NCBI RefSeq assembly: GCF_947498345.1
Contig: NZ_CANMJY010000007.1
Span: forward strand, 1-64,000
Source of the DNA: an uncultured Winogradskyella sp.
Lineage (GTDB): Bacteria; Bacteroidota; Bacteroidia; Flavobacteriales; Flavobacteriaceae
Direction of reading: 5' to 3'
Length of the DNA: 64,000 nucleotides
Part shown: piece after piece, positions 53,335-63,334 of the stretch
How positions within the stretch are numbered: position 1 is the stretch's first letter
Layout of the letters: every line of letters begins with the position of its first letter
The notes under the pieces: model-generated
Told to the model about the DNA's origin: nothing
What the model saw: the letters and a program-made list of their open reading frames with translations, nothing else
Databases searched by the model: none
Position numbers and translations under genes: made by a program

Positions 53335-54198
53335 TTACTCAGAAAGCAAGCCTTGTAAATGCTTACCGTAACCACTCTTAATTAAGGGTTTTATAGCTTG
53401 TTTAAACTGTGTTTTATTTATGTAGCCCATTTTATATGCAGCCTCTTCAATTGCTCCTATTTTTAGACCTTGACGTTCTTCTATAACCTGAACAAATTGT
53501 GAGGCTTGCATTAAAGATTTAAATGTGCCTGTATCTAGCCATGCTGTACCTTTATCTAGCACGCTAACTTTTAGTTTGTTTTGATCTAGATATGTTTTGT
53601 TTATGTCTGTAATTTCTAATTCACCTCTTTTGCTGGGTTTAATGCTTTTGGCTATTTCCACTACTGTGTTATCATAAAAATAAATCCCCGGAACAGCGTA
53701 ATTAGATTTTGGGATCTTAGGTTTTTCTTCAATAGAAACTACTGTTCCATTTTTATCAAACTCAACGACTCCATAACGCTCTGGGTCGTGTACATGATAA
53801 GCATAAATAACTCCTCCATTAGGATCGTTGTTTTGCTGTAACAAATCAGCTAACCCTGTTCCATAAAATATATTATCTCCTAGTATTAGAGCGACTTTAT
53901 CTTTATCAATAAAGTCTTCCCCTATAATGAAAGCTTCAGCTAAACCGTTTGGTGCTTCTTGAACTGCATATTGAAAATCGCACCCATATCGTTTACCGTC
54001 ACCAAGCAATTTTTTAAACAATGGTAAATCTTCTGGAGTGGAAATTATAAGGATTTCTCTTATCCCAGACCACATAAGTGTCGATATAGGGTAATAAATC
54101 ATCGGCTTATCATAAATGGGCATCAGCTGTTTGCTAACTGCTAATGTGAGTGGGTGTAATCTTGTGCCAGAACCTCCTGCTAAAACAATACCTTTCAT
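53335..54198 (-). CDS. rfbA: Glucose-1-phosphate thymidylyltransferase
   Basis: 287 residues, the RmlA size. N-terminal [20 protein letters not shown], the metal-site LGDNIFYG (about 109), EEKP (about 160) and WLDTGT. It starts the rhamnose pathway by forming dTDP-glucose. Overlaps the rfbB stop by four bases (ATGA). Confidence 0.97.
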   Translation of the reverse strand: MKGIVLAGGSGTRLHPLTLAVSKQLMPIYDKPMIYYPISTLMWSGIREILIISTPEDLPLFKKLLGDGKRYGCDFQYAVQEAPNGLAEAFIIGEDFIDKDKVALILGDNIFYGTGLADLLQQNNDPNGGVIYAYHVHDPERYGVVEFDKNGTVVSIEEKPKIPKSNYAVPGIYFYDNTVVEIAKSIKPSKRGELEITDINKTYLDQNKLKVSVLDKGTAWLDTGTFKSLMQASQFVQVIEERQGLKIGAIEEAAYKMGYINKTQFKQAIKPLIKSGYGKHLQGLLSE

Positions 54199-55217
54199 TC
54201 CTGTTCGTATTTATTTAAATACCATTTAATAGTTTTTACAATTCCTGTTTCAAAATTCTCTTCGGCTTTCCACCTAAGCTCATTCTCTATTTTAGATGCG
54301 TCAATGGCATATCTAAAGTCATGACCTGGCCTATCTTTAACAAATGTTATTTGCTGAGAATAGGATTTGTCTTTCGGTCTAAGCACATCTAGAATGTTAC
54401 AAATTTTATTAGCAATATATAAATTATCTCTTTCGTTTTTTCCACCTATATTATATGTTTCCCCTTGTTTTCCTTTCTGAAATACTAAATCTAAGCCCTT
54501 ACAGTGATCTTCTACATATAACCAGTCTCTAATGTTTTTTCCGTCTCCATAAATAGGAATGCTTTCCCCGGTAATGGCTTTTCTAATAACTGTAGGGATT
54601 AGTTTTTCATCGTGTTGGTGAGGACCATAATTATTGCTGCAATTTGTAGTGACAATATTCATTCCGTATGTGTGAAAATAACTTCTTACTATAAAGTCTG
54701 AAGCTGCTTTTGATGCGCTATATGGGCTATTAGGTGCATAAGGTGTTTTCTCTGTAAATAAACCCGTTTTTCCCAACGTGCCATAAACCTCATCCGTAGA
54801 AATATGGTGAAACCGATTTTGCTCGCAACCTTTTTTACATACAAACGGATTTTCCATCCAATGGTTTTTGGCAACATTAAGTAAATTAAATGTGCCATAG
54901 ACATTGGTGTTTATAAAAGCATCTGGTGCTTTAATTGAATTGTCAACATGAGATTCAGCAGCAAAATGGATAACTGCAGAAAAATTATACTCCTGAAAAA
55001 GTGAATGAACTAAATCTGAATTACAGATATCCCCTTTTACAAAAGTGTGGTTTGTATTACCTTCTAAGCTCTTTAAATTAGAAAGCTCACCCGCGTAGGT
55101 AAGCTTATCTAAATTAACAATTTTAATGTTATTATGTTTTTCTAAAAAGTATGATATGAAATTTGAGCCTATAAACCCAGCTCCGCCAGTAACCAATATG
55201 TTTTGGCTTTTATTCAT
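54195..55217 (-). CDS. rfbB: dTDP-glucose 4,6-dehydratase
   Basis: 340 residues from the ATG at 55217 ([20 protein letters not shown]); the extra codons of the longer frame do not belong to the family. NAD-binding [10 protein letters not shown], the STDEVYG motif with the catalytic Asp/Glu, and YSASKAASD with Tyr/Lys. The start lies eight bases inside the end of the Wzz-like gene. It is the first of four rhamnose genes rfbB-A-C-D. Confidence 0.95.
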   Translation of the reverse strand: MNKSQNILVTGGAGFIGSNFISYFLEKHNNIKIVNLDKLTYAGELSNLKSLEGNTNHTFVKGDICNSDLVHSLFQEYNFSAVIHFAAESHVDNSIKAPDAFINTNVYGTFNLLNVAKNHWMENPFVCKKGCEQNRFHHISTDEVYGTLGKTGLFTEKTPYAPNSPYSASKAASDFIVRSYFHTYGMNIVTTNCSNNYGPHQHDEKLIPTVIRKAITGESIPIYGDGKNIRDWLYVEDHCKGLDLVFQKGKQGETYNIGGKNERDNLYIANKICNILDVLRPKDKSYSQQITFVKDRPGHDFRYAIDASKIENELRWKAEENFETGIVKTIKWYLNKYEQE

Positions 55218-56265
55218 ATTCTTTAATAAACTTAAACACCTTAAACAAGGCATACGCCAAAATCATAATCAGCAAAGATATAGCGGGAAACAATAAGGAA
55301 TGTTTGTTAAACAGATCCGTTTCTTTAGAACCAACCTCTTCAAAGCCAGAGAGTATATCGAAAAAATCACCTTGCTCTATTTCTTCTTCTTCTATAGCTC
55401 TTAATGCTTTTCTAATCTTTAACTCTTCCTGAAATAATTCATATTCTTTAGTTGTAGTCTTTTCTATGGTTATTGGTATTAGACCACCTACTCCTATTGA
55501 GGCCTCTCCTTTTTCTGATTCGTTCTTCTTAATATCAATATAGATTTCTTGTAGACTCTCAACTCTTTTTAGTTCTGCCAAATAGTTATCCTTTTTTACA
55601 AGGCGAGTAGAGTCCATTCTTCTTTTAACTTTTCTACTATATTCATTCTCAAAAGTTTTAATGAAACCGTTTTCAAGACTTGGAAAAATATCGTTCCTTG
55701 TGGCTTTAGCTTTAATAGAAAAGACATTACCTGCCAAAACGTCTCTATTCTCAATAAAATCCTCATAAGTTAAATCAACGGCTAATGTGCTGTCAATTGA
55801 TTTAATATAAGCATCATATTGTTGCAACAAATCATTTGGGGTTTCTGGCCCTATTTCAATTTCAAAACCCAACATTTGCGAAGCAGAGGAATCACTATCA
55901 ATATTAAAAATTTCTGCCAACTCTTGGTGGTTTTCAGATGCTATTAATGCGTTAAAGTAATCTATGTTGTTTGCTAGCTGATACTTAGAGTCGTAATAAG
56001 GTCGTACAAGCATATCAGATGTATAAACAGGCTTGCTGAGTTTTTCTGAGATATAACCAAGAAGTGCGGCTAACATTAAAACAATAGCTACCCATTTAAA
56101 ATTATTAACAAATGGTTTTAATGCAAAAATTAAAGCTGAAAAAAGACCTTTTAAAACTTTACTTATAAAGTTGAAAAGCTTCTCAAACAATTTACCTATC
56201 GCATTAAACAATTGCCCTAAATCTACCTCTTCACTTTGTGGTTCTTGTGGTAACTTATCACTCAT
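55210..56265 (-). CDS. Wzz-like chain-length determinant protein
   Basis: 351 residues. Two membrane helices, one near the N terminus (WVAIVLMLAALLGYISEK, about 59-76) and one at the C terminus (LLFPAISLLIMILAYALFKV, about 324-343), enclose a periplasmic helical domain. That is the Wzz topology; flavobacterial members (SKPVYTSDMLVRPYYDSKYQ) are distant from enterobacterial Wzz. It would set the length of the chain. Overlaps the rfbB start by eight bases and follows the DUF6909 gene after three bases. Confidence 0.75.
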   Translation of the reverse strand: MSDKLPQEPQSEEVDLGQLFNAIGKLFEKLFNFISKVLKGLFSALIFALKPFVNNFKWVAIVLMLAALLGYISEKLSKPVYTSDMLVRPYYDSKYQLANNIDYFNALIASENHQELAEIFNIDSDSSASQMLGFEIEIGPETPNDLLQQYDAYIKSIDSTLAVDLTYEDFIENRDVLAGNVFSIKAKATRNDIFPSLENGFIKTFENEYSRKVKRRMDSTRLVKKDNYLAELKRVESLQEIYIDIKKNESEKGEASIGVGGLIPITIEKTTTKEYELFQEELKIRKALRAIEEEEIEQGDFFDILSGFEEVGSKETDLFNKHSLLFPAISLLIMILAYALFKVFKFIKEYE

Positions 56266-56268
56266 TTT

Positions 56269-57960
56269 CTATGAATTAAATATTTGTTCTAATATCTTTT
56301 TTGTTATTACGTATGTCGGCTTAACACCAGAGGTTCCTAACCCACCAGATGCTAATGTGCTTCCTGTTTCTAATGGGTTATCACTTGCATAATAAGCATA
56401 TCTTACTTTTACATCTTCATTAATACTACCTCGTACTTTTGATGCAGCCTGAATTGCTTTTTGATAATGCGCACCTTCCATCTCTAATCCGATGACATTC
56501 CATGTGGAATTTTTAAAGAACTTTAAAATCTCCTTGTTTTGAAGAGATGTGCCTAAAACGGTTACCATAGTGCCCTCAAAAACATCAACTCCGCAATCTA
56601 ACAAATCGTTTTTACTTAACTCGTTATTAAATGGATAATTATCGGCTGTGCCTTCAAAAATATGTGCTGAAGGAATCATAACGTCTCCTTTACCTCCTTC
56701 TAAAATGCCTGCTTTTCCCATTATTGAAATAGACCTCACGTCTAAATGCACCTTTTTTCCATCAGCTTTAATTGGTTTTAAAAACTCATCTAAGGTTTCA
56801 TAAGCTTGTTCACCAAAAGCATAGTCCATAACAAAAACAACTGCTTTTTCCTCCTTAAGAGGTGTGTCATAATCAAAGTCTGTTTTAGAAAAATCTATCT
56901 TATCAGTGTCAAAAATCTGAACGTCTATGTTGGTCCCAGAAGTATCTTTTATATATAGCATTCCGTTTTGCAACGCTGATTTTTCTACTTTATTGCGTAG
57001 TGCTGCATTTTTTGAATTACTAAGTGTTTCATATACCTCAAAAATATCTTTTTTAGCTTCAGCGCCTTTTAATGTTCCTTTTGCGAAAATAGAATTCATC
57101 ACACTATGCATATTGGCACTTATAATATGAATTGGGCGCTCTAATAATCCATTTTTATGCAAAACATTTTTTATGTTATCTGCCCATATTTCACCGTGAA
57201 TATGATGGCCTAAACGTTCTCTTAAAACTGGGCTAAATGTTATTGTTCTTTTATTTCCGTTCACAACTTCTTCAATAGCCAACTTACCTAACCAATAAAC
57301 GATATGGAGTAATCGTTCTGGTTGATCTTCAGTTGCAAACTTTGGATGAGCCTCAGTCAATTCATTAAAGGTTCTACCAAGAATATTAGCTGTATGAGTG
57401 ATGGCAATTTCACGTTCCTTTTGAGTGAGTTTTTTGGTAGATGTTACTGCATCCTCCAACTTTTGCCAATCTCTTACTGTTGCGCCTTCTTCATTAATAA
57501 TTATACGCTTACTTATTTTATGAGATTCTACAAATAGAAAAGTAAGGTGTGTTAAAATATCGTAAATTTCAGATCGTCCTCTGGTTATCTCAATATTCAT
57601 TTGTTCATCATCAATACGATAACAATTACGTCTTCGCTTTGGCGGAATTATAGGTTTAAAATGTGAATTCGCATACCCTTCATCACTTGTAAGGTTAATA
57701 AAAGTGCACTCTTCAATACCTTGTGGTAAACGATCAATGACATAAAGCAAGCCTTCGATTTCTGCTTTTTCCTCAGCAATTGAGCCATAAATTTCGGGTC
57801 TTAGTAACAGTAGTGCCTCACGAAGCGTTTCGCCAGAAACTCCCATGGGTTTATAGAACCCACGGTTAAAGAGGTGACGCATTGTTATATACATGCGCTC
57901 AATAGCATTTGAGCTTTCTTGTGCTCGAGTTCTTTTATGTCTTCTCTTAGTTGTACTCAT
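56269..57960 (-). CDS. DUF6909 family protein with nucleosidase-like C terminus
   Basis: 563 residues, no signal peptide. N-terminal helical part (about 1-260, MSTTKRRHKRTRAQESSNAI start, HANILGRTFNEL-like text). The C-terminal half (about 270-563) has the look of a nucleoside phosphorylase/nucleosidase: GKGDVMIPSAHIFEGT, a FEGTMVTVLG strand and VIGLEMEGAHYQKAIQAA, where the E-M-E triplet is typical of MTA/SAH nucleosidases. I know this as DUF6909, with no proven role. It is next to GH3 in related genomes. A TAnnTTTG-like element (57977-57984) lies just before it, inside the gap to GH3. Confidence 0.7.
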   Translation of the reverse strand: MSTTKRRHKRTRAQESSNAIERMYITMRHLFNRGFYKPMGVSGETLREALLLLRPEIYGSIAEEKAEIEGLLYVIDRLPQGIEECTFINLTSDEGYANSHFKPIIPPKRRRNCYRIDDEQMNIEITRGRSEIYDILTHLTFLFVESHKISKRIIINEEGATVRDWQKLEDAVTSTKKLTQKEREIAITHTANILGRTFNELTEAHPKFATEDQPERLLHIVYWLGKLAIEEVVNGNKRTITFSPVLRERLGHHIHGEIWADNIKNVLHKNGLLERPIHIISANMHSVMNSIFAKGTLKGAEAKKDIFEVYETLSNSKNAALRNKVEKSALQNGMLYIKDTSGTNIDVQIFDTDKIDFSKTDFDYDTPLKEEKAVVFVMDYAFGEQAYETLDEFLKPIKADGKKVHLDVRSISIMGKAGILEGGKGDVMIPSAHIFEGTADNYPFNNELSKNDLLDCGVDVFEGTMVTVLGTSLQNKEILKFFKNSTWNVIGLEMEGAHYQKAIQAASKVRGSINEDVKVRYAYYASDNPLETGSTLASGGLGTSGVKPTYVITKKILEQIFNS

Positions 57961-57987
57961 ACGTTATTTTAACCTGCAAATATAGCG

Positions 57988-59490
57988 TTATTTCGTTAAT
58001 TGTAGTTCGTACATGTTATCAGCTATTTTTCGGTCATTAGATAGTCTTGGTATTTTATTTTGTCCTCCTAATTTTCCGATAGATTTCATATAGTTTTTAA
58101 AACCGTCTTTTTTAATTTTTGTAATCTTCAATGGTGTTAAAACTTTTCCCTTGATTAGATCTAGATAATAACTGTTTTGCGATTGAAGCGATTGTTCTAA
58201 TTTTTGAACGAATTCTATTTCATTTTTAGGTTCTTTTTCAAATTCAATAAACCACTCATGATATGGCAACCCCTCTTTAGGATTAATTTGTGGTGCTACC
58301 GTAAACTCATTTACAGCAATAGATGTGTTTTGAGTTGCTTCTTTTAAGGCTTGTTCTACTTCCTTTCCAATAACATGTTCCCCAAAAGCCGAAATGAAAT
58401 GTTTAATTCGACCACTTACAATAACACGGTATGGATTTAGTGATGTAAACTCTACTGTATCACCAATGTTATAAGACCAGAGACCCGCGGTGGTCGAAAT
58501 AATCATTACATAGTTTACACCAAGCTTTACATCTTTAATTGTAATGCGTTTTGGGCGTTCTTCAAAAAAATGGTCTGCTTCAACAAACTCATAAAAGATT
58601 CCTGAACTTAACTGAAGTAACATACCCTTTTCATCTTGTTTATCTTGAAACGCAAAGAACCCTTCACTAGCCGGATACAATTCAATACTATCTACTTTCC
58701 TTCCTATGAGGTTTTCAAATTTGGCACGATAGGGTTCGTAATTTACACCACCAAAAATGAACAAATTGAAATTGGCGAAAATATCACCCACTTTTTTATC
58801 CGTTTTCTCAATAAGTTTCTCAAAATACATCTGTACCCAAGAAGGAATACCAGAAATAATAGTCATATCTTTGTTGATTGTCTCATCTACAATGGCATCA
58901 ACTTTGGTCTCCCAATCTTCAATACAATTGGTTTTAAGGCTTGGCATTCTGTTTTTTTGAAGATATTTTGGTACATAATGTGCTACAATGCCAGATAATC
59001 TACCAAGTTTAATTCCGTTTTTTTCTTCTAGAATTGGACTGCCTTGTAGAAAAATCATCTTTCCGTCAACAAATTTTGAATTTCCTGTTTCGTTAATGTA
59101 CATTAAAATAGAATTTCTAGCCGCCTCAACATGTGTTGGCATACTTTCCTTGGTAATTGGAATATATTTTGAGCCAGAGGTAGTACCTGAGGTCTTCGCA
59201 AAATAAATGGGTTTTCCTTTCCAAAGGATGTCTTTTTCACCAGCTACAACACGTTCTACATAGGGTTTCAATTCTTCATAATCTCTTATTGGAACACGAG
59301 ATATAAAATCTTCATAAGTTCTGATCTCATTAAAATTGTGATCTTTACCAAAAACCGTATACTTTGCTTCAGAAATTAAATTCTGAAACACCCTTTCTTG
59401 GGTTTCAATGGGTTTTGAAGCCCATTTTTTAATGCGCCTTGCAATGTATTTTGCAAATGGTTTGGATAGTGCTGCTTTAACCGATGGCAT
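57988..59490 (-). CDS. GH3 auxin-responsive promoter family protein (acyl-adenylate ligase)
   Basis: 500 residues. This is the bacterial GH3 family, related to acyl-AMP ligases that join an acid to an amino acid. ATP motifs: YFAKTSGTTSGSKYIPITKE (about 102), FGGVNYEPYRAKFENLIG, ELYPASEGFFAFQ and YNIGDTVEFTSL. It starts one base inside the M23 gene end. The substrate is not known in bacteria. A conserved neighbour of tatA and M23 genes in flavobacteria. Confidence 0.88.
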   Translation of the reverse strand: MPSVKAALSKPFAKYIARRIKKWASKPIETQERVFQNLISEAKYTVFGKDHNFNEIRTYEDFISRVPIRDYEELKPYVERVVAGEKDILWKGKPIYFAKTSGTTSGSKYIPITKESMPTHVEAARNSILMYINETGNSKFVDGKMIFLQGSPILEEKNGIKLGRLSGIVAHYVPKYLQKNRMPSLKTNCIEDWETKVDAIVDETINKDMTIISGIPSWVQMYFEKLIEKTDKKVGDIFANFNLFIFGGVNYEPYRAKFENLIGRKVDSIELYPASEGFFAFQDKQDEKGMLLQLSSGIFYEFVEADHFFEERPKRITIKDVKLGVNYVMIISTTAGLWSYNIGDTVEFTSLNPYRVIVSGRIKHFISAFGEHVIGKEVEQALKEATQNTSIAVNEFTVAPQINPKEGLPYHEWFIEFEKEPKNEIEFVQKLEQSLQSQNSYYLDLIKGKVLTPLKITKIKKDGFKNYMKSIGKLGGQNKIPRLSNDRKIADNMYELQLTK

Positions 59491-60359
59491 TACTGAAAAT
59501 CAATAAAATTAGTGGGGTTTACAGGATAGCCTTTACTCCAAAGTTCAAAATGAAGGTGTGGTCCTGTGCTTAATTCGCCTGTACTACCAGACATTGCAAT
59601 AACTTCACCTGCTTTTACTAAATCTCCTTGGGACTTAGTAATGGCAGAGTTATGTTTGTAAACCGAAATTAGTTCTTGATTATGTTCTATAATAACCACA
59701 TAACCTGTTTCTACAGTCCATTCTGCAAATATAACCGTGCCATTTGCCGTAGCTTTAACAGGTGTGTTTATTGCAACGACAACATCAACAGCAAAATGCT
59801 TTTCTTCAATGTTGTAAGCTTCTGAAATGGTACCGTTTACTGGTGGAAATAATACAAAATTATTTGGTGTTGTTGACGCTTCAAATAAGTTATACTTATC
59901 CTCTTTTTCTACCTTTGCTCTTAATAAAGAATCTTCTTTGTTTGTGGTAACCCGAAGAATGTCTATATCGTTTTGGGCTGCTTTGATCAGAGAATCTCTA
60001 TCAAAATCTACCGAGGCCACATCTCCTGTTAAAACCTTTCTTATTGAGGCATAGTAACGCTTATTAAGTTCTAATTCCTGAACAAGAGAATCTGTTTTGT
60101 AGTTTAAAATTGATGCTTCTTTTTTAAGTTTAGAAGAAGAATAGCCAGGAATATACTCACGCAGGGGTGTAAAAGCTATTAATAAAATAGTGAAAAACAC
60201 TAAGAAAATAGCAGATAAGGATGTAAGCACAAAAACATTTAGACGCGTGAGTTTAATAGCAAAGCGCTCTTCAAAAGTATCTTCGTTAAGAATAACCAAA
60301 CGATACTTATGCAATAGTTTTTTAGCAAATTTCTTTCCGTCTTTTTTCTTTTTTGCCAT
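59490..60359 (-). CDS. M23 family metallopeptidase (inner-membrane anchored)
   Basis: 289 residues from the ATG at 60359; the codon before it, at 60362, is only TTG. A very basic start (AKKKKDGKKFAKKLLHKYRL), one membrane helix (about 43-68) and a coiled region (about 80-150) precede the LytM domain. Unlike the EnvC-like protein it keeps the zinc motifs: HFAVDVVV (HxxxD) and GPHLHFELW (HxH), so it should cut peptidoglycan cross-bridges. One-base overlap with GH3. Confidence 0.92.
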   Translation of the reverse strand: MAKKKKDGKKFAKKLLHKYRLVILNEDTFEERFAIKLTRLNVFVLTSLSAIFLVFFTILLIAFTPLREYIPGYSSSKLKKEASILNYKTDSLVQELELNKRYYASIRKVLTGDVASVDFDRDSLIKAAQNDIDILRVTTNKEDSLLRAKVEKEDKYNLFEASTTPNNFVLFPPVNGTISEAYNIEEKHFAVDVVVAINTPVKATANGTVIFAEWTVETGYVVIIEHNQELISVYKHNSAITKSQGDLVKAGEVIAMSGSTGELSTGPHLHFELWSKGYPVNPTNFIDFQ

Positions 60360-60387
60360 CAAAACAAAATTAATTAAAATAGTGAAA

Positions 60388-60408
60388 TAGCACTACTGTA
60401 AAGTGCTA
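60388..60408. repeat. Inverted repeat between the M23 gene and tatA
   Basis: TAGCACT (60388-60394) and AGTGCTA (60402-60408) with a seven-base spacer, in the 113-base gap between the divergent M23 and tatA genes. Could be a regulator site or transcript hairpin; no regulator is encoded nearby. Confidence 0.35.
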
Positions 60409-60446
60409 AAGTTAGATTTGTAACGTTATAATTAAACTATAATTAC

Positions 60447-60454
60447 TAACTTTG
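60447..60454 (+). promoter_or_regulatory. Putative -7 element of tatA
   Basis: TAACTTTG, 18 bases before the ATG at 60473, with a TTTG at 60417-60420 (26-base spacer, a little long). Confidence 0.45.
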
Positions 60455-60472
60455 TAGTCTAAATTTTTAATT

Positions 60473-60655
60473 ATGACTTTAAGTATTGTCCCATTAGCAA
60501 TTGGTGCCCCTCAGATAATTCTGATTGTGGTTGCCATTTTATTACTTTTTGGTGGTAAAAAAATCCCTGAATTAATGAGAGGGTTAGGAAGCGGCATCAA
60601 AGAATTTAAAGACGCAAGCAAAGAAGATTCGACAGATAATAAAGAAAAAGAATAG
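60473..60655 (+). CDS. tatA: Twin-arginine translocase subunit TatA/TatE
   Basis: 60 residues, normal for short TatA. One N-terminal membrane helix ([20 protein letters not shown], about 13-32) with the conserved FGxKKIPEL, then the amphipathic helix ([14 protein letters not shown]) and a charged tail. TatA forms the pore for folded proteins. It lies alone, divergent from the M23 gene and with a near-perfect terminator; tatC is not in this window. Confidence 0.95.
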   Translation: MTLSIVPLAIGAPQIILIVVAILLLFGGKKIPELMRGLGSGIKEFKDASKEDSTDNKEKE

Positions 60656-60678
60656 TGTACATTCTTCTTAAGATAAAG

Positions 60679-60709
60679 GAAAAGGCCGACAATAGATGTT
60701 GGCTTTTTC
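60679..60709. terminator. Bidirectional terminator between tatA and the DUF4837 gene
   Basis: Stem GAAAAGGCCGACA (60679-60691) with TGTTGGCTTTTTC (60697-60709), 13 pairs including two G-T, loop of five bases. T-run on the plus strand after tatA, and A-run on the left for the minus-strand gene, whose stop codon (60709-60711) touches the stem. Confidence 0.8.
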
Positions 60710-61689
60710 TATTTAATAGTTATAGATTTTATTATAGATTCTAATTCAAAAACATATTCTCTTTTGTCTAATGATGGCGCATAAACATAACCTCCAGCTA
60801 TAAGATAACGATTATTGACCTTGTCTTCAATAGCGTAGGTGATAAATGGCCCAGCCATAGTATAACCTACCATCTCCCAAAGTCCTCTTACCTCATAAGC
60901 TGGTTTATTATCTATAATAGTATTAAACAAGCCCGGAGCATAAGCATCTTCTACCGCCATATATATACCATCTTCGCCAGGAATCTTTGTTTTTGTAATC
61001 TCATTTCGCATATTTACAATATCAATAATGGTGCTATCACCTTTTGAAATGGTTTCCATTGGCACTTGGTAAAACATTAACTCAATTGTTTTAGTATTAC
61101 TTAAATTTTTTCTCACCCATAAAAATCCATCTTCTGCTTTAGATATTCTATAAGCCGAAGGCACCTTTACCGAAATACCTAAACGTTTTTCTATTTCACT
61201 AACATCAAGTAATGATTTGTTGATACGCCTCTGCTTTTCCTTTACCTCTTCCTTATTAAAGGCATCTAGAATTTTAGTTTTATTTTGGTTGAGTTGATTT
61301 ATAATATCTTGGTTGGTTTTACCACGAACAATAACGATAGTTTGTGGTTTTGCAAAAGCCTCATTTGCTATTTTTATTGTAGGCTCTTCTGCGCCTTTTT
61401 CAATTTTGAGTATAATTCTGCTTCGTGTAGTAAAACCATCAAAAACCTGCGGTGGAATTTGTTTTAGGTTAAACATAGGTTCGTCTAAGGGTAGACCCGT
61501 TAAAGGTGCTGCAAAGAGAGTTCTGATGGATTCTCCTATACTACCTTCCCATAAAAGGTTATCAACGACAACGGATATATGATTGAGTTTTCCGTTAGAT
61601 TCTGGTAAATAGGTTTGATTATCTTCTTTTTTACTATCTCCACACGCTACTAATAGCATACATAACATTATGGTGTATAAAGCTCTCAT
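60709..61689 (-). CDS. DUF4837 family lipoprotein
   Basis: 326 residues. Leader MLLVACGDS with the lipobox Cys at residue 16. Two similar alpha/beta halves are suggested (WEGSIGESIRTLFAAPLTGL, then RISKAEDGFLWVRKNLSNTK). DUF4837 is restricted to Bacteroidota and regularly encoded next to lytic transglycosylases, as here (24-base gap). Likely periplasmic; function unknown. Confidence 0.85.
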   Translation of the reverse strand: MRALYTIMLCMLLVACGDSKKEDNQTYLPESNGKLNHISVVVDNLLWEGSIGESIRTLFAAPLTGLPLDEPMFNLKQIPPQVFDGFTTRSRIILKIEKGAEEPTIKIANEAFAKPQTIVIVRGKTNQDIINQLNQNKTKILDAFNKEEVKEKQRRINKSLLDVSEIEKRLGISVKVPSAYRISKAEDGFLWVRKNLSNTKTIELMFYQVPMETISKGDSTIIDIVNMRNEITKTKIPGEDGIYMAVEDAYAPGLFNTIIDNKPAYEVRGLWEMVGYTMAGPFITYAIEDKVNNRYLIAGGYVYAPSLDKREYVFELESIIKSITIK

Positions 61690-61713
61690 GAGTATAAGTT
61701 TTATTGGTGTTAT

Positions 61714-63273
61714 TTATTCAGACACAACGAGTGTCATTCCTGTTTTGAGTTTGTTACCACTAATATCGTTCCAATCTTTAAGATTTTGAACAGAAACTCC
61801 AGAAAATTTTTGTGCAATACTCCAAAGAGAGTCACCTGATCTTACTTTGTAGATTTGTTTTCCTTTTGCACTTACGGGCTTTTTTGTGGTTTTCGATTTT
61901 GTGGAAGCTACTGGGTTTCTAGGGTATATGGTTAATCGTTGACCAATTCTTAAATTATTGCTTCTAAGTCCATTCCAGCGCTTTATTTGGCTGACTCTAA
62001 CACCATATTTTCTGGCAATTTTACCTAGATAATCCCCACTTCTTACACGATATCTAACCCTAGTATCTGTATTAAAAAGCTGTGGTAAAGGCTTTTCGCG
62101 TTTATCAAACTCTGCTTTTGCAAATGCATAAATCTTCTCCTCATTAGATGTAAAAACACCTACAGCTTCTCTAGGTAAACGTAACACATAGGTCTTACCT
62201 TCAACTTTTGGAATAATATCTAGTTTGTAAGATGGGTTTAAAAATTGAAGCTCTTCTATATTAACTCCTGTAGTTTCAGCAACTTGATCTAAAGTAATCA
62301 TTTGCTTTACATGAACCGTATCGGTTTGAATATGCTGAAAAGGCGGTCGTTCTGGCTTGAAGCCATGTTCTTTTGCATATTCAAAAATATACATAGTAGC
62401 TAAGAATGCTGGCACATAACCTGCCGTTTCTCTTGGTAAGTGTGGACGAATGTTCCAATAGTTTTGGTAACCTCCTGAACGTCTAATGGCTTTGTTTACA
62501 TTTCCCGGTCCTGAATTATACGCTGCTAATGCTAAATCCCAATCACCAAATATTTTATACAATCGTGATAAGTATTGTGCTGCAGCTGTAGTTGATTCTA
62601 TAGGGTCACTGCGCTCATCTACATAACTACTTACATCTAACTCATATTCTTTCCCTGTAGTAAACATAAACTGCCATAAGCCTGAAGCACCAACTCTAGA
62701 CCTTGCTCTTGGCTTTAAGGCAGATTCTACAATAGACAAATACTTCATCTCTAATGGAATGTTGTAATTATCAAATTCTTGCTCAAACATTGGAAAGTAA
62801 AAGTGACTCAAGCCCATTAACCTCTCCATAGATTTTCTTCTGTGCTTAAGATATCTTTTTATTACACTCTCTAAGGATGGGTTATATTCTACATTAAAAG
62901 GTGTTCTGGCATTCAGGCGTTTCAGTCTTGCTTTGAGTGTGTCTGTAGTTAATTCTGGATAATCAACCGGCTCATAAGTGAGTTCGGTAACTGACTTGTA
63001 TATGGTATCAAATAGTGAATTACTATACAATTCATCTAACCATTTTTGATCTAATTCTGCCGCTTCTGGTAAATCTTCCAGATTTTTAACACCCAAGGAA
63101 TCTACTTCCGCAGGAATCATTTTTCCATCGACAACAAACTTACCATCAATAAGTGAGTCGTTGACTTTTTTTGTTTCAGAAATTGGTTTAGCAATAGTAT
63201 CTGTCTTTGTTTGAGAAAACCCAAAACACATGGTTATATAAACCAATGTAGATATTACTGACTTAATTCTCAT
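61714..63273 (-). CDS. LysM-containing lytic transglycosylase (MltD type)
   Basis: 519 residues. Signal peptide (about 1-20), an SLT domain (about 165-300) with the catalytic Glu in SIVESALKPRARSRVGASGL, then QFMF, GDWDLALAAYNSGPGNV and YVPAFLATMYIF. A degenerate LysM follows (about 320-365), then two good LysM motifs (YRVRSGDYLGKIARKYGVR and YKVRSGDSLWSIAQKFSGV). It cuts glycan strands to 1,6-anhydromuropeptides in the periplasm. First of two genes with DUF4837, 61 bases after pgk. Confidence 0.94.
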   Translation of the reverse strand: MRIKSVISTLVYITMCFGFSQTKTDTIAKPISETKKVNDSLIDGKFVVDGKMIPAEVDSLGVKNLEDLPEAAELDQKWLDELYSNSLFDTIYKSVTELTYEPVDYPELTTDTLKARLKRLNARTPFNVEYNPSLESVIKRYLKHRRKSMERLMGLSHFYFPMFEQEFDNYNIPLEMKYLSIVESALKPRARSRVGASGLWQFMFTTGKEYELDVSSYVDERSDPIESTTAAAQYLSRLYKIFGDWDLALAAYNSGPGNVNKAIRRSGGYQNYWNIRPHLPRETAGYVPAFLATMYIFEYAKEHGFKPERPPFQHIQTDTVHVKQMITLDQVAETTGVNIEELQFLNPSYKLDIIPKVEGKTYVLRLPREAVGVFTSNEEKIYAFAKAEFDKREKPLPQLFNTDTRVRYRVRSGDYLGKIARKYGVRVSQIKRWNGLRSNNLRIGQRLTIYPRNPVASTKSKTTKKPVSAKGKQIYKVRSGDSLWSIAQKFSGVSVQNLKDWNDISGNKLKTGMTLVVSE

Positions 63274-63334
63274 AAATAATAGATTTGATACTTCTTTAAA
63301 CGCTATAGGGTCTAAAATAGTGTTTTTTAGATTA

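Noticed and set aside
53331..53375. Longer rfbC frame from 53375
   Set aside because: It would overlap the rfbA coding end and adds residues not found in the family; the ATG at 53330 is right at the family start.
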